64,000 bases of DNA from Lewinellaceae bacterium. GTDB taxonomy: Bacteria; Bacteroidota; Bacteroidia; Chitinophagales; Saprospiraceae. Each line of letters begins with the position of its first letter. Within the stretch, counting starts at the first letter, position 1. Position numbers and translations under genes: made by a program. Positions 34,352 through 43,234 of the stretch are shown here, one piece after another. The stretch spans positions 124,001 through 188,000 of the forward strand of contig JACJYE010000002.1 in assembly GCA_020636255.1 (NCBI GenBank), read 5' to 3'. The notes below the pieces were generated by a model. It worked only from the letters and a program-made list of their open reading frames with translations. It was not told the DNA's origin and did not search any database.

Positions 34352-35287
34352 ATGGCCTTGAAAACCCTCTTCGCCTATATACTGGCCCTTTTCATCTGCT
34401 GCTCCCTTTCCGCCCAGCCCGCCGTCCTGCCCGACAGCCTGCTGGCCCATGTGAGGATACTTTCGTCCGACGAATACCAGGGGCGGCGCACCCAGGAGAA
34501 AGGCAACCTGATGGCGGGGGATTACCTGGTGCAACGCTACCGAAGCATGGGGTTAAAAGCGTTTGGCGACAGTTACGTACGGCCATTCAGCTTTTACAAC
34601 CGCTGGATGAAACAGGCTTTCAATGGCCGCAATATCGTCGGTTATGTCCGCGGAAGTGCTTTCCCCGGACAATACATCGTGCTGAGCGCACATTATGACC
34701 ATTTGGGGGTGAAAAATGACAGGATCTACAACGGCGCCGACGACAATGCCTCCGGTGTGGGCGCGCTGATCGAACTGGCGCGATATTTCAGCCGCCGCCC
34801 ACCGCTGCATTCCATTATATTTGCCGCGTTCGACGCAGAAGAGATGGGCTTAAAAGGCGCCCAGTCTTTCCTGGACGAGCCCCCCGTGCCTCTCGATAAT
34901 ATCCTGTTCAACATCAATATGGACATGATCAGCCGCAACGAGAAAAACGAGCTGTATATCTGCGGGGCGAAGCATTATCCCTTTTTGCGGGCGCCGCTGG
35001 AGAATCCGGCACGGGAAAGCAGGCTGGCTATAGCCTTTGGACACGACGAGCCTACGGCAACACCTCAGGACGACTGGACGACTGCCTCCGACCATGGGTG
35101 TTTTCACAAAAAGGGCATTCCTTTCCTGTACTTCGGCGTAGAGGACCACGCGGACTATCACAAGCCCACCGACGATTACGAGCGCATCATGCCGGCCTTT
35201 TATACCGCCGCGGCCGATTTCATCCTTAATTGCCTGCTGGTACTGGATAAGGATTGGAGCGGGATAAGAACGGGAAAGGGGAAATAA
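34352..35287 (+). CDS. Secreted M28-family zinc aminopeptidase
   Basis: A 311-residue exported peptidase (signal peptide about 1-20, ending CSLSAQ). The M28 zinc ligands are found in SAHYDHLGVKND (His), GADDNASGVGAL (Asp), FDAEEMGLKGA (catalytic and ligand Glu pair), NINMDMISRNE (Asp) and VEDHADYHKPTDDYERI (last His). Such enzymes trim N-terminal residues from peptides outside the inner membrane. The stop codon lies inside the terminator stem at 35273-35312. The related M28 proteins at 38486 and 53661 suggest an emphasis on peptide use. Confidence 0.9.
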   Translation: MALKTLFAYILALFICCSLSAQPAVLPDSLLAHVRILSSDEYQGRRTQEKGNLMAGDYLVQRYRSMGLKAFGDSYVRPFSFYNRWMKQAFNGRNIVGYVRGSAFPGQYIVLSAHYDHLGVKNDRIYNGADDNASGVGALIELARYFSRRPPLHSIIFAAFDAEEMGLKGAQSFLDEPPVPLDNILFNINMDMISRNEKNELYICGAKHYPFLRAPLENPARESRLAIAFGHDEPTATPQDDWTTASDHGCFHKKGIPFLYFGVEDHADYHKPTDDYERIMPAFYTAAADFILNCLLVLDKDWSGIRTGKGK

Positions 35288-35312
35288 GCGCAGGTGCTTA
35301 TTTCCCCTTTTC
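35273..35312. terminator. Bidirectional terminator shared by convergent genes
   Basis: GGAAAGGGGAAATAAGC (35273-35289) pairs with GCTTATTTCCCCTTTTC (35296-35312) over about 17 bp (one G-T) with a 6-base loop. On the plus strand the stem ends CCCCTTTTC, and on the minus strand it is likewise rich in T. The stop codon of the M28 gene (35285-35287) lies inside the left arm, so the hairpin overlaps coding sequence. It separates this gene from the convergent gene ending at 35362. Confidence 0.82.
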
Positions 35313-35338
35313 GCCTGCTGTGTGTAGCCAAGGCGAGC

Positions 35339-35361
35339 AGTGTTCAAAAAATAAGCTTTCC
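35339..35361 (-). repeat. Copy of the 21-bp motif family
   Basis: On the minus strand GGAAAGCTTATTTTTTGAAC ACT. It differs at one position from the copy at 42504-42526 and shares AGCTT-R-TTT...ACACT spacing with the copies at 20.8, 21.4 and 28.8 kb. It lies right against the stop codon of the gene at 35362. Confidence 0.5.
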
Positions 35362-36048
35362 TTATTTCTCGAACTTCGTCAGCTCCATATACCCTTCCAG
35401 GTTCCCTTTCTTATCGTAGGTTTCGGAGCGGACGACGCCGACGCCTTCGGCGTAATAATCGACCGATGTAATGGTTTTGGCGACCATGAGCTTTACATCG
35501 GTATCCTGAGTGATCTTATAGCAGTTGAAGGTGCCGGCAGGGGTAGTCACCTCTTCGCGGCCCAGCACTTTCCGGTTGGTGACGTTCACCGTCATGTTGA
35601 TGATGGTAATGCCGTTGGAGCCCGCTTTTATCGTCGTGGAAGCGTCGGGCAGTTCCTGGCCTGCCTGCAGTTTGTTGGGCAGGGTAAGGCCTTTGCCTTC
35701 CATGCTGACCTCCATGCCGGAGATCGATTGTTGCATTGCAGGGCTGATCATGTTGCTGGCATCCATGATGATGACGCCATCCTCACAACGAACGGTATAA
35801 TCGCCGGTAAACTGTTCTTTGCCCTTATCATCCCGAATGATACTGGTGATGGTCGCTACGGCCCCATTGGCGGATGTTTCCACTACCGTGATGGTATTGG
35901 CCGTCGAGCTCTCTACTTTGCCTTTCTTGTTGTAATTGGTATACTCCATTGATACGCCTTCCTTGAAGGGGTAAAAGATGGAGCAGTCCTGGGCATAAGC
36001 CACAGCGCTGATGAGAAAAGCAATAATAACAAGTGCTTGGGATCTCAT
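35362..36048 (-). CDS. Exported protein, TapB/DUF3108-like
   Basis: A 228-residue protein with a signal peptide (about 1-19, AVAYAQ). The mature sequence is almost all beta strand, with the start CSIFYPFKEGVSMEYTNYNK and the ending YYAEGVGVVRSETYDKKGNL followed by EGYMELTKFEK. The middle has the recurrent TTPAGTFNCYKITQ, a motif of DUF3108/'TapB-like' periplasmic proteins of Bacteroidota that likely form an incomplete barrel. A ligand-binding or envelope role is usual to suppose, but unproven. It is a single-gene unit, ended by the terminator at 35273-35312. Confidence 0.72.
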   Translation of the reverse strand: MRSQALVIIAFLISAVAYAQDCSIFYPFKEGVSMEYTNYNKKGKVESSTANTITVVETSANGAVATITSIIRDDKGKEQFTGDYTVRCEDGVIIMDASNMISPAMQQSISGMEVSMEGKGLTLPNKLQAGQELPDASTTIKAGSNGITIINMTVNVTNRKVLGREEVTTPAGTFNCYKITQDTDVKLMVAKTITSVDYYAEGVGVVRSETYDKKGNLEGYMELTKFEK

Positions 36049-36218
36049 TTTAAAGTAAGTTTTGGTTTGTTAATTTGGTTAAGCGGTACGAAAAAAATGC
36101 TTTCGCGCTTTAAATCGTTCCGCCTCTGAGAAAAATTATTCCCACCCTGCATTAATAATGATCGCTATTGAGACGGCATTCCATAATGCAACGGTGTTAA
36201 AAAATCGTTACGATTTCA

Positions 36219-38294
36219 TTAATGGCCGGGCCCGGAAGCGAGCTTATCGAGCGGGATTGCCCCTTTTGCTGCTCCGGGAGGCTGCCACGATACTTTCAGT
36301 GCTTCGCTGCCGTCCCTTTCAAAATACAACACCCTGAGCTGATGCCACCCCTTGGCCAGAGGCGCCATGCCCATAACTTCCCGTGCGCCGTGCGGCCCGT
36401 CATTTTCTACCACCAACCTGCCATCGATGTACAAGCTGCTACCGTCGTCCGATTCCGTAAAAAAGCGGTATACATCATCCGCCGGAGCGTATAGGGAAGC
36501 CTGGAATTCATAACCGAAAAAGTCGTCCCGCAACCTGTCTTCCAGGCTAAAAGACTGAGCCATACCCTCTTTTTTCGGCGTGAGCCCATCCAGGGCCGTT
36601 ACAGACTGCCAGTCGCCCTCGTAATAGCGGTACTGCAGGCCCTGTTGGCCGCTTTTCCCGGCAGTAGCGGGCCAGGGGGCCACTTTTTCCAGCCTTCGGC
36701 TGAGCAACCCGCTGGCGGGCTCTCCCTGATTGAATATCCGCACCTTTACCATAGTCGTCTCGCTGATCTGGAAAGGCCCCGAATAAACCTTCGATGCAGC
36801 AACGGGTTCGGTACCGTCCAGCGTATAGTGGACGCTCAGGGCGGGCAGCGCGGGCTGTTCTATCTCCAGAGTAAGAGGGTTTACGAAGATGTCGCTCTCC
36901 ACCCGCAGCACGGGCAGCGGGTAAATAGCCACCGGCCCGTTGAATTCCAGTACGGCCACGGTATTGATCATGTCCGGTTGCACAGCAGGCAGGCGCACCG
37001 CCAAAGCGCCGGCAGCGCGCTGTACACCGAGTGAAGTTTCGGGGGCCGCAAGCAGGTAGGCCTTCAACGGCTCGCTGGCCACGCCAGGCAGGCGCACCAC
37101 GCCGGAGGCGGGGAATTCAAAGAGGTGGAGGTATAGTTTATAGCCCTGCGCCGAACGTTTGAGCGTCACCCTGCCCCAGTCGAAAGCACCGAAAGGGCTG
37201 GCTTCCGCACCGTAGATGGCCTCGCTGTTGGCTGCCATCCATTGGCCCATGCCATGCAGGCGTTCTATACTTTCGGGCGGGAATTCGCCATTGGCCATAG
37301 GCCCCACGTTGAGCAGGAAGTTGCCGCCTTTGGAGGTTATATCCGCGAGATTTCGCAGCAATTCTTCCGTCGATTTCCAAACCGTATCCTGTGCGTTGTA
37401 ACCCCAGTGGCGGTTCATGGTCATGCAACTCTCCCAGTCGACACCCGGGATGCCTGTGTCCGGGATCTCCTGTTCAGGCGTGCCGAAATCGCCGCGATAA
37501 TCGCTGCCCTCTATGGTCATCCCCTGCATGCCGCCCCTGCCTTTATCCACCCGGTTGTTGATAAGGATACCGGGGTCGAGGCCGCGCACAAAATCGTAAA
37601 TCTCTTTGCCGTATTCATGGGTCCAGCTCTCTTCCCACTCGCCGTCGAACCACAATACGCCGATATCGCCGTATTCCGTCACCAGCTGTTTCAGCTGTTC
37701 TTTCATGTATGCGACATACCTGTCGAAATCGGCGCCATTAGTTGGCCTATCGGTTTCCCAGGGACGGCGGGGCAGGTAGTCGGGGTGGTGCCAATCCATT
37801 ATTGAATGATAAAAACACAGGCGGATACCCGCTTCATGGCAGGCATCAGCCAGTTCTTTGAGCACATCGCGTTTAAACGGCGTACCCATGATATCGAAAT
37901 CGGAATTTACGGCATCGAAGAGGCAGAAGCCGTCATGGTGCTTGCTGGTGATGACGATGTACTTCATACCTGCCTCTTTGGCCATGCGAACCCAGTCCCG
38001 GGCATCAAAATGGGTGGGGTTGAACTGCCCTGCGAACTGATCGTACGTTTCCAGCGGGATATGGGCAGAATGCCGTATCCACTCGCCGTAATCCGTTTCG
38101 CCCTTCCATGTGCCGGCAGGTATGGCATACAGCCCCCAGTGGATGAACAGGCCGAAGCGGGCTTCCCGCCACCAGGCCATGCGTTCATCCTGAGTCAGCG
38201 GAGCCGTAGCCTGTGCCACGGCATGCTGTCCGCAGGAAAGGGCAAAGAGGAAAACGGCCAGGAAGAAGAGGCTAAAAATTGGTCGGTTTTTCAT
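36219..38294 (-). CDS. Alpha-L-fucosidase (GH29) with C-terminal PA14 domain
   Basis: A 691-residue exported glycosidase, starting MKNRPIFSLFFLAVFLFALS (ATG at 38294) with a possible lipobox (ALSC). The GH29 catalytic barrel (about 30-370) begins MAWWREARFGLFIHWGLYAI and carries the nucleophile Asp in GVLWFDGEWEESW (about residue 217), plus ITSKHHDGFCLFD. A short beta domain follows, then a chitobiase-like C-terminal stretch (HYTLDGTEPVAASKVYSGPF) and a PA14 domain (SLYAPADDVYRFFTESDDGS, SLYIDGRLVV), which often binds sugars. It would release fucose from fucosylated glycans in the periplasm or on the surface. No sulfatase or SusCD pair is adjacent. Confidence 0.93.
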   Translation of the reverse strand: MKNRPIFSLFFLAVFLFALSCGQHAVAQATAPLTQDERMAWWREARFGLFIHWGLYAIPAGTWKGETDYGEWIRHSAHIPLETYDQFAGQFNPTHFDARDWVRMAKEAGMKYIVITSKHHDGFCLFDAVNSDFDIMGTPFKRDVLKELADACHEAGIRLCFYHSIMDWHHPDYLPRRPWETDRPTNGADFDRYVAYMKEQLKQLVTEYGDIGVLWFDGEWEESWTHEYGKEIYDFVRGLDPGILINNRVDKGRGGMQGMTIEGSDYRGDFGTPEQEIPDTGIPGVDWESCMTMNRHWGYNAQDTVWKSTEELLRNLADITSKGGNFLLNVGPMANGEFPPESIERLHGMGQWMAANSEAIYGAEASPFGAFDWGRVTLKRSAQGYKLYLHLFEFPASGVVRLPGVASEPLKAYLLAAPETSLGVQRAAGALAVRLPAVQPDMINTVAVLEFNGPVAIYPLPVLRVESDIFVNPLTLEIEQPALPALSVHYTLDGTEPVAASKVYSGPFQISETTMVKVRIFNQGEPASGLLSRRLEKVAPWPATAGKSGQQGLQYRYYEGDWQSVTALDGLTPKKEGMAQSFSLEDRLRDDFFGYEFQASLYAPADDVYRFFTESDDGSSLYIDGRLVVENDGPHGAREVMGMAPLAKGWHQLRVLYFERDGSEALKVSWQPPGAAKGAIPLDKLASGPGH

Positions 38295-38485
38295 AACTTG
38301 TTGTTGAGCTTTTTCATTGTTCCCCAACAAAATAGGCAGTTTTCCATTTAACCATACCGGGCAGCCTGCCTTTTGGCCTTTTTTTTGCCATAGCCACCGG
38401 GTTGCCATCAGATGTGCAGCACTGATCCTTATTCAATAAATATGTTCTCCATTGGAGATTTTGATTGTCACCTAATTCAAAGGCC

Positions 38486-40228
38486 ATGAGACCAATATTC
38501 CTATTTAGCTTTTTTATAATATTATCCTGGGCGACGGCATCGGGGCAAACGGCCATTACCGTCGTCGGGCCGGATGTGTATGACCTCCTCAAAGGCAATT
38601 ACAACCCGGCCGATTACATGCCTTCTACGCTGGCCAACCATCCGGCCGATGTCATCGAAGGCCTGGCCGAAGGTGTTTCTCCCGACTCGCTAAAAGCCTA
38701 CCTGGAAGTGCTAAGCACCTTCGAAAACCGCAATACGGGTTCGGACACCCTTAGCGAGGCCTTCGGTATCGGCGCTGCCAGGCGCTGGGCCTATAGCCAG
38801 TTCGCAGCCTTCAGCACGTTAAACGAAGGGCGGCTGCGCCCGGCCTACCTGCAGTTCGGCCAGGACATCTGCGGCATGGGGCAGCACCGCAATATCTTCG
38901 CCGTCCTGCCCGGCATTGGGCCTCACCGCGACGAGCTGGTGATCGTGGAAGCACATATCGATAGCCGTTGCGAGGACGGCTGCGATGTCGGGTGCCAGGC
39001 TCATGGCATGGAAGACAACGGCAGCGGTACGGCCCTGGTACTGGAGCTGGCCCGCGTGATGAGCGCTTATGCCTTTGACCGCAGCCTCGTTTTTCTGATC
39101 ACTATCGGTGAGGAGCAAGGCCTCTACGGTGCGAATGCCTTCGCTGAATTCTGTAAGAATGAGTCCATCCCCGTGCGCGCTGTATACAACAACGATATTG
39201 TGGGCGGCATCATCTGCGGGCATACGGCCTCGCCTCCTGGCTGCCCGGGGTTGAACAACGTCGACAGCATCAACGTCAGGCTTTTTTCCTCCAGCGGCAC
39301 GCGCAACCTGGCGCGATTTGCGCGCCTGGAATACGAAGAGAACCTGTTGCCCGTCGTGGCGGTGCCTTCTATCCTCAACATTATGAGCCAGGAAGACCGC
39401 ACCGGCCGGGGCGGCGACCATATCCCCTTTCGCCAACGTGGCTATCAGGCTATGCGTTTCACTTCCGCCAACGAACACGGCGACGGCAACCCCGATGGCC
39501 CCAACTACGAAGACCGCCAGCACAGCATGGCGGATGTACTCGGGGTGGATACCGATGGCGACAGTGTGATCGACAGCTTTTTTGTCGACTTCCATTACCT
39601 GGCGCGTAATGCCGTTATCAACGGCAATGCAGCTGCCATGAGCGCGCTGGGGCCGGTGACGCCTTTGCAGTTCAAACTGGAAGATATAGAAGGCGGGTTT
39701 CGGTACGAATTTGACGATCCCGACAATTACGGGCTTTACCGCATCGGCATCCGCACCTTCGGTAGCGGCAACTACTTCGATACGCTGCTGACGGTTACTC
39801 AAACGGCCGATTCGCTCTTTTCGCTCCTGCCTGGCACCCCTTACTACCTCACCGTTTGCTCGGTAGACAGCAACGGCATCGAGAGCCAGTTCAGCAATGA
39901 AGTTTTCGATTTTTTCACGACCGGCACCACCGGCCTTTCCCTTCCGGAAAAAGCGGCGGCCCTGCTGCAAAACCGCCCCAACCCCTTCGATGAAGTGACC
40001 ACGCTGGGCGTTTTTGTCGAACGTCCCATCATACATAGCGAGGCATATCTGCTGATCACGGATACCCAGGGCCGGGAGTTGGCGCGGTATCCTCTTGATT
40101 TACAACCAGGCTTGCACGAAGTAGTGTACAACCACTGGAACCAAAGACAAGGGCGTGGGCTTTATTATTTCAGCCTGGTGGTCGACGGGCAGGTATTCGA
40201 AACAAAAGCAATGATCAACGCGTATTGA
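38486..40228 (+). CDS. Secreted M28-family metallopeptidase with T9SS sorting domain
   Basis: A 580-residue exported protein (signal peptide MRPIFLFSFFIILSWATASG; ATG 38486 preferred to the TTG at 38465). Zinc-binding residues of M28 peptidases show as VEAHIDSRCEDGCDVGCQ (His), GMEDNGSGTAL (Asp), ITIGEEQGLYGA (Glu), NNDIVGGI (Asp) and GGDHIPFRQ (His). A fibronectin-like domain lies at about 395-490. The last 85 residues (QNRPNPFDEVTTLGVF ... GRGLYYFSLVVDGQ ... KAMINAY) are a type A C-terminal sorting domain, so the protein should leave the cell by the type IX system. The Cys-rich loop near the first zinc ligand is unusual. Confidence 0.9.
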   Translation: MRPIFLFSFFIILSWATASGQTAITVVGPDVYDLLKGNYNPADYMPSTLANHPADVIEGLAEGVSPDSLKAYLEVLSTFENRNTGSDTLSEAFGIGAARRWAYSQFAAFSTLNEGRLRPAYLQFGQDICGMGQHRNIFAVLPGIGPHRDELVIVEAHIDSRCEDGCDVGCQAHGMEDNGSGTALVLELARVMSAYAFDRSLVFLITIGEEQGLYGANAFAEFCKNESIPVRAVYNNDIVGGIICGHTASPPGCPGLNNVDSINVRLFSSSGTRNLARFARLEYEENLLPVVAVPSILNIMSQEDRTGRGGDHIPFRQRGYQAMRFTSANEHGDGNPDGPNYEDRQHSMADVLGVDTDGDSVIDSFFVDFHYLARNAVINGNAAAMSALGPVTPLQFKLEDIEGGFRYEFDDPDNYGLYRIGIRTFGSGNYFDTLLTVTQTADSLFSLLPGTPYYLTVCSVDSNGIESQFSNEVFDFFTTGTTGLSLPEKAAALLQNRPNPFDEVTTLGVFVERPIIHSEAYLLITDTQGRELARYPLDLQPGLHEVVYNHWNQRQGRGLYYFSLVVDGQVFETKAMINAY

Positions 40229-40289
40229 GGGAAACGGGTGCTCCGTGGTTCAACCACCGCCCTGCGTTTCCGGCCTACAAACCAACACG

Positions 40290-42494
40290 ATGGACAAGAT
40301 CTTCCAGAAACCCCTTCACCGCCTGGGTTATGGCTTCATCGCTCCGCCTTACCTACCCGAGGGCAAAGACGAATATTACATCCGCGAGCAGCAGTCGGCG
40401 GGCCGCATCGCCTACCGCAGCCTGAAAGCCTACGAGATCGAAGTGCTGGTCAAGAACGCCAACCATGCCGACGAGTGGAATGACATTCTGGTCAGCGACA
40501 CCTTCGACCCACGCCTGGTGCGCAACTGCCAGTTCCATGGCCGGGTGCGCATCGGCGCGCTGCAACCCTTCTACCTCGAACACCACGAGCTGAAGTTGCC
40601 GATAGGCCTGTACAACAGTACGATCGTCTCGTGCGACATCGGCGACAACGTCGCGGTCAAAAATGTGGATTACCTGGGCCACTACATCATAGGCAACGAA
40701 GTGATGCTGTTCAACATCAACGAGATGCATACGACCAACCATTCCAAATTCGGCAACGGCATCCTGAAGGAAGGAGAAGAGGAAGACGTGCGGGTATGGC
40801 TGGAGATCTGCAACGAGAATGGCCGGCGCAGCGTACTGGCCTTTGAGGGTATGCTGCCTGCCGATGCATGGCTATGGTCCAAGTTCCGGGGCCGGCGCCG
40901 GCTCATACAGCGCTTCCAGGAGATGGCCGAAGCCAGGTCCGATACCCGGCGGGGATATTACGGCACGGTCGGCGACCGCACGGTGATCAAGAACACCCGC
41001 ATACTGAAGGATGTGAAGGTAGGCTCTGACGCCTACATCAAAGGGGGGAACAAACTGAAGAACCTGACCATCAACAGCAGCGCCGAAGCACCTTCGCAGA
41101 TCGGTGAAGGCGTGGAGATGGTCAACGGGATCATGGGGTACGGCAGCCGGTCTTTTTACGGGGTAAAGGCCGTGCGTTTCGTGATGGGTGAAAATACCAC
41201 GCTCAAGTACGGCGCCCGCCTGATCAATTCCTACCTGGGCGACAACTCCACCATATCCTGCTGCGAGGTGCTGAATTCGCTCATCTTCCCAGCCCACGAG
41301 CAACACCACAACAATTCCTTTCTGGTGGCGGCCAGCGTGCTGGGGCAAAGCAATATTGCTGCCGGCGCCACCATAGGCTCCAACCACAATTCCCGGGGCG
41401 TGGATGGCGAGATCGTCGCGGGACGGGGCTTCTGGCCTGGCCTGTGCGTCAGCCTGAAGCACAACTCCCGGTTCGCCTCCTTCTGCCTGCTGGCAAAAGG
41501 GGATTACCCGGCGGAGCTGAACATCCCTTACCCTTTCGCCCTGGTGTCCAACAACGAGAGCGAAGATCGCCTGCAGGTGCTGCCTGCCTACTGGTGGTTG
41601 TACAATATGTACGCCCTGGCCCGCAATGCCTGGAAATTCGCCGACCGCGACAAGCGCCACATGAGATCCCAGGCCATCGTTTTCGACTTCCTGGCGCCCG
41701 ATACGGCCAACGAGATGTTCGACGGGCTGGCCCTGCTGGAGGCGGCTGCTGCCGAGGCTTACCTGGCACAGGAAGGCGCCCCTGCCCTCCCCGGCGATGA
41801 GCTCCGGGGGTTGGGACGGCGCCTGCTGCTCGACGGCCCGGCAGCTACAGACAAACTGGACATCCAGGGCAGGAACATGGAAAACGGGCGCCGGCCCGTC
41901 AGGATACTGAAAGCCCGGCAAGCCTATGCTGCCTACCGCGAAATGCTGCATTACTATGCGGTAAAAAGCCTGCTGGAATTTGCGGAAACAGAAAACAAGC
42001 GGAAATGGGCCCAGCTGGCAGAAGCCCTCGCCGGAGGCCGGCTGGAGCCCTGGGACAACCTCGGAGGCCAGCTCGTGCGGCGCTCCAGCCTCGGCGAACT
42101 GCTCGACAAGGCCGAAAGCGGAGAGATCCCCTCCTGGGATACCATGCATAGCCAGTATCGCCAGCTCCAGCAACAGTACCCGCTGCACCATGCGGAGCAT
42201 GCCTTCGCCAGCCTTTTGGCCCTGTACGATTTACAGCCGGGCGAAGTCTCGGAGGGGCAATGGGCTGGCTGGCTGGATGAGGCCGCCGCTACCGCCCACC
42301 TGATGGCCAGGCGAACGTTGGAAAGCCGGGAAAAAGACTTCAACAACCCCTTCCAGCAGTCCACATACGACAATGCCGAAGAGATGGAAGCCGTACTCGG
42401 CGCCATCGGCGACAACGGCTTTATCCTGCAGGTGGAAGAAGAAGCCCGGATGTTCGAACAACGGGTAAGAACGATCAAAAAACAGGAGTATTGA
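40290..42494 (+). CDS. DUF4954 family protein with left-handed beta-helix
   Basis: A 734-residue cytosolic protein starting MDKIFQKPLHRLGYGF (ATG at 40290). From about 95 to 400 it carries irregular hexapeptide-type repeats (VRIGALQPFYLE, STIVSCDIGDNVAVKNVDY, GHYIIGNEVMLFNINEM, TLKYGARLINSYLGDNSTIS, GATIGSNHNSRG), predicting a left-handed parallel beta-helix like acyl- and nucleotidyltransferases such as GlmU. The C-terminal third is helical. This combination fits DUF4954, found mainly in Bacteroidota and spirochaetes, for which I know no proven function. A sugar-nucleotide or acyl transferase role is only inferred. It stands alone. Confidence 0.85.
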   Translation: MDKIFQKPLHRLGYGFIAPPYLPEGKDEYYIREQQSAGRIAYRSLKAYEIEVLVKNANHADEWNDILVSDTFDPRLVRNCQFHGRVRIGALQPFYLEHHELKLPIGLYNSTIVSCDIGDNVAVKNVDYLGHYIIGNEVMLFNINEMHTTNHSKFGNGILKEGEEEDVRVWLEICNENGRRSVLAFEGMLPADAWLWSKFRGRRRLIQRFQEMAEARSDTRRGYYGTVGDRTVIKNTRILKDVKVGSDAYIKGGNKLKNLTINSSAEAPSQIGEGVEMVNGIMGYGSRSFYGVKAVRFVMGENTTLKYGARLINSYLGDNSTISCCEVLNSLIFPAHEQHHNNSFLVAASVLGQSNIAAGATIGSNHNSRGVDGEIVAGRGFWPGLCVSLKHNSRFASFCLLAKGDYPAELNIPYPFALVSNNESEDRLQVLPAYWWLYNMYALARNAWKFADRDKRHMRSQAIVFDFLAPDTANEMFDGLALLEAAAAEAYLAQEGAPALPGDELRGLGRRLLLDGPAATDKLDIQGRNMENGRRPVRILKARQAYAAYREMLHYYAVKSLLEFAETENKRKWAQLAEALAGGRLEPWDNLGGQLVRRSSLGELLDKAESGEIPSWDTMHSQYRQLQQQYPLHHAEHAFASLLALYDLQPGEVSEGQWAGWLDEAAATAHLMARRTLESREKDFNNPFQQSTYDNAEEMEAVLGAIGDNGFILQVEEEARMFEQRVRTIKKQEY

Positions 42495-42538
42495 TACATA
42501 AGTAGTGTTCAAAAAATAAGCTCTCCAATTGATACATA
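42491..42538. repeat. 21-bp motif copy flanked by 10-bp direct repeats
   Basis: TTGATACATA occurs at 42491-42500 and again at 42529-42538. Between them lie 28 bases holding AGTGTTCAAAAAATAAGCTC (42504 onward), the motif also found at 35339-35361. The first direct repeat overlaps the stop codon of the DUF4954 gene. The arrangement looks like a small insertion with a target-site duplication. Confidence 0.55.
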
Positions 42539-42595
42539 TCATTGCGTTCTGCTGAGAAAGGGGGCAACTTCTCGAAATAAACAAAACCAGAACCA

Positions 42596-43195
42596 ATGCG
42601 CAAGTATGCCCTATTCTGCGTGGTGTGCCTGGTACCTGCCCTCACGTGGGCGGGCGACACCTTGAAGAGCCCCGTTGTTCTGAGCGTCTACAACAACGCC
42701 ACGCTACTTCCCGGCGCCGGCAAACTCGGCGTTTGGGGCACGCCGGTACACCCGGGCTTAACGGTAGGCACCGAGTTTTACTATCGGCGCACGGCGCACG
42801 GCCGATGGCTGCAAACGGCCAACCTGGCCTACCACTACCACCAGTATGCCCTTCACAGCATTCAACTTTACTCGGAAGCCGGCTATCGCCACCTTTTCCG
42901 CAACCAGCTCGACGCAGAAGCCCGCTTAGGGCTGGGTTACCTGCATTCCATTCCGGATTCAAAGATCTACGAACTGGATGAAGAAGGGGCGTATCGCGAG
43001 AGAACGAACCTGGGGCGCCCACAAGGCATGGCGTCCCTGGCCATCGGCATGGGATACGCCTTCCAGGGGCCACGGGCGCCGCGTATCTTCCTGTTATACC
43101 GGTTTTACATCCAGGTGCCGTTTGTCAACGAATACGTCCCTGTATTGCCAAATACAGCGCTGCACCTGGGTGTGGCGCTACCGGTTATGCAGTGA
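42596..43195 (+). CDS. Exported beta-barrel-like protein of unknown function
   Basis: A 199-residue protein with signal peptide (MRKYALFCVVCLVPALTWAG). The rest alternates aromatic and small residues in strand-like stretches (GLTVGTEFYYRRTAHGRWLQ, ANLAYHYHQYALHSIQLYSE, AEARLGLGYLHSI, RIFLLYRFYIQVPF) and ends in a strand with a hydrophobic finish (LHLGVALPVMQ). This is how small outer-membrane beta-barrels of Bacteroidota look. No family was recognised. The serine hydrolase lipoprotein begins 39 bases downstream, probably in one transcript. Confidence 0.75.
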   Translation: MRKYALFCVVCLVPALTWAGDTLKSPVVLSVYNNATLLPGAGKLGVWGTPVHPGLTVGTEFYYRRTAHGRWLQTANLAYHYHQYALHSIQLYSEAGYRHLFRNQLDAEARLGLGYLHSIPDSKIYELDEEGAYRERTNLGRPQGMASLAIGMGYAFQGPRAPRIFLLYRFYIQVPFVNEYVPVLPNTALHLGVALPVMQ

Positions 43196-43234
43196 ACCAG
43201 TGGGCAATGTACCGGCTTCCAAAAAACAGTTATC

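Noticed and set aside
40872..42200. 442-codon frame opposite the DUF4954 gene
   Set aside because: Shadow frame without domain; the plus-strand beta-helix repeats are convincing.
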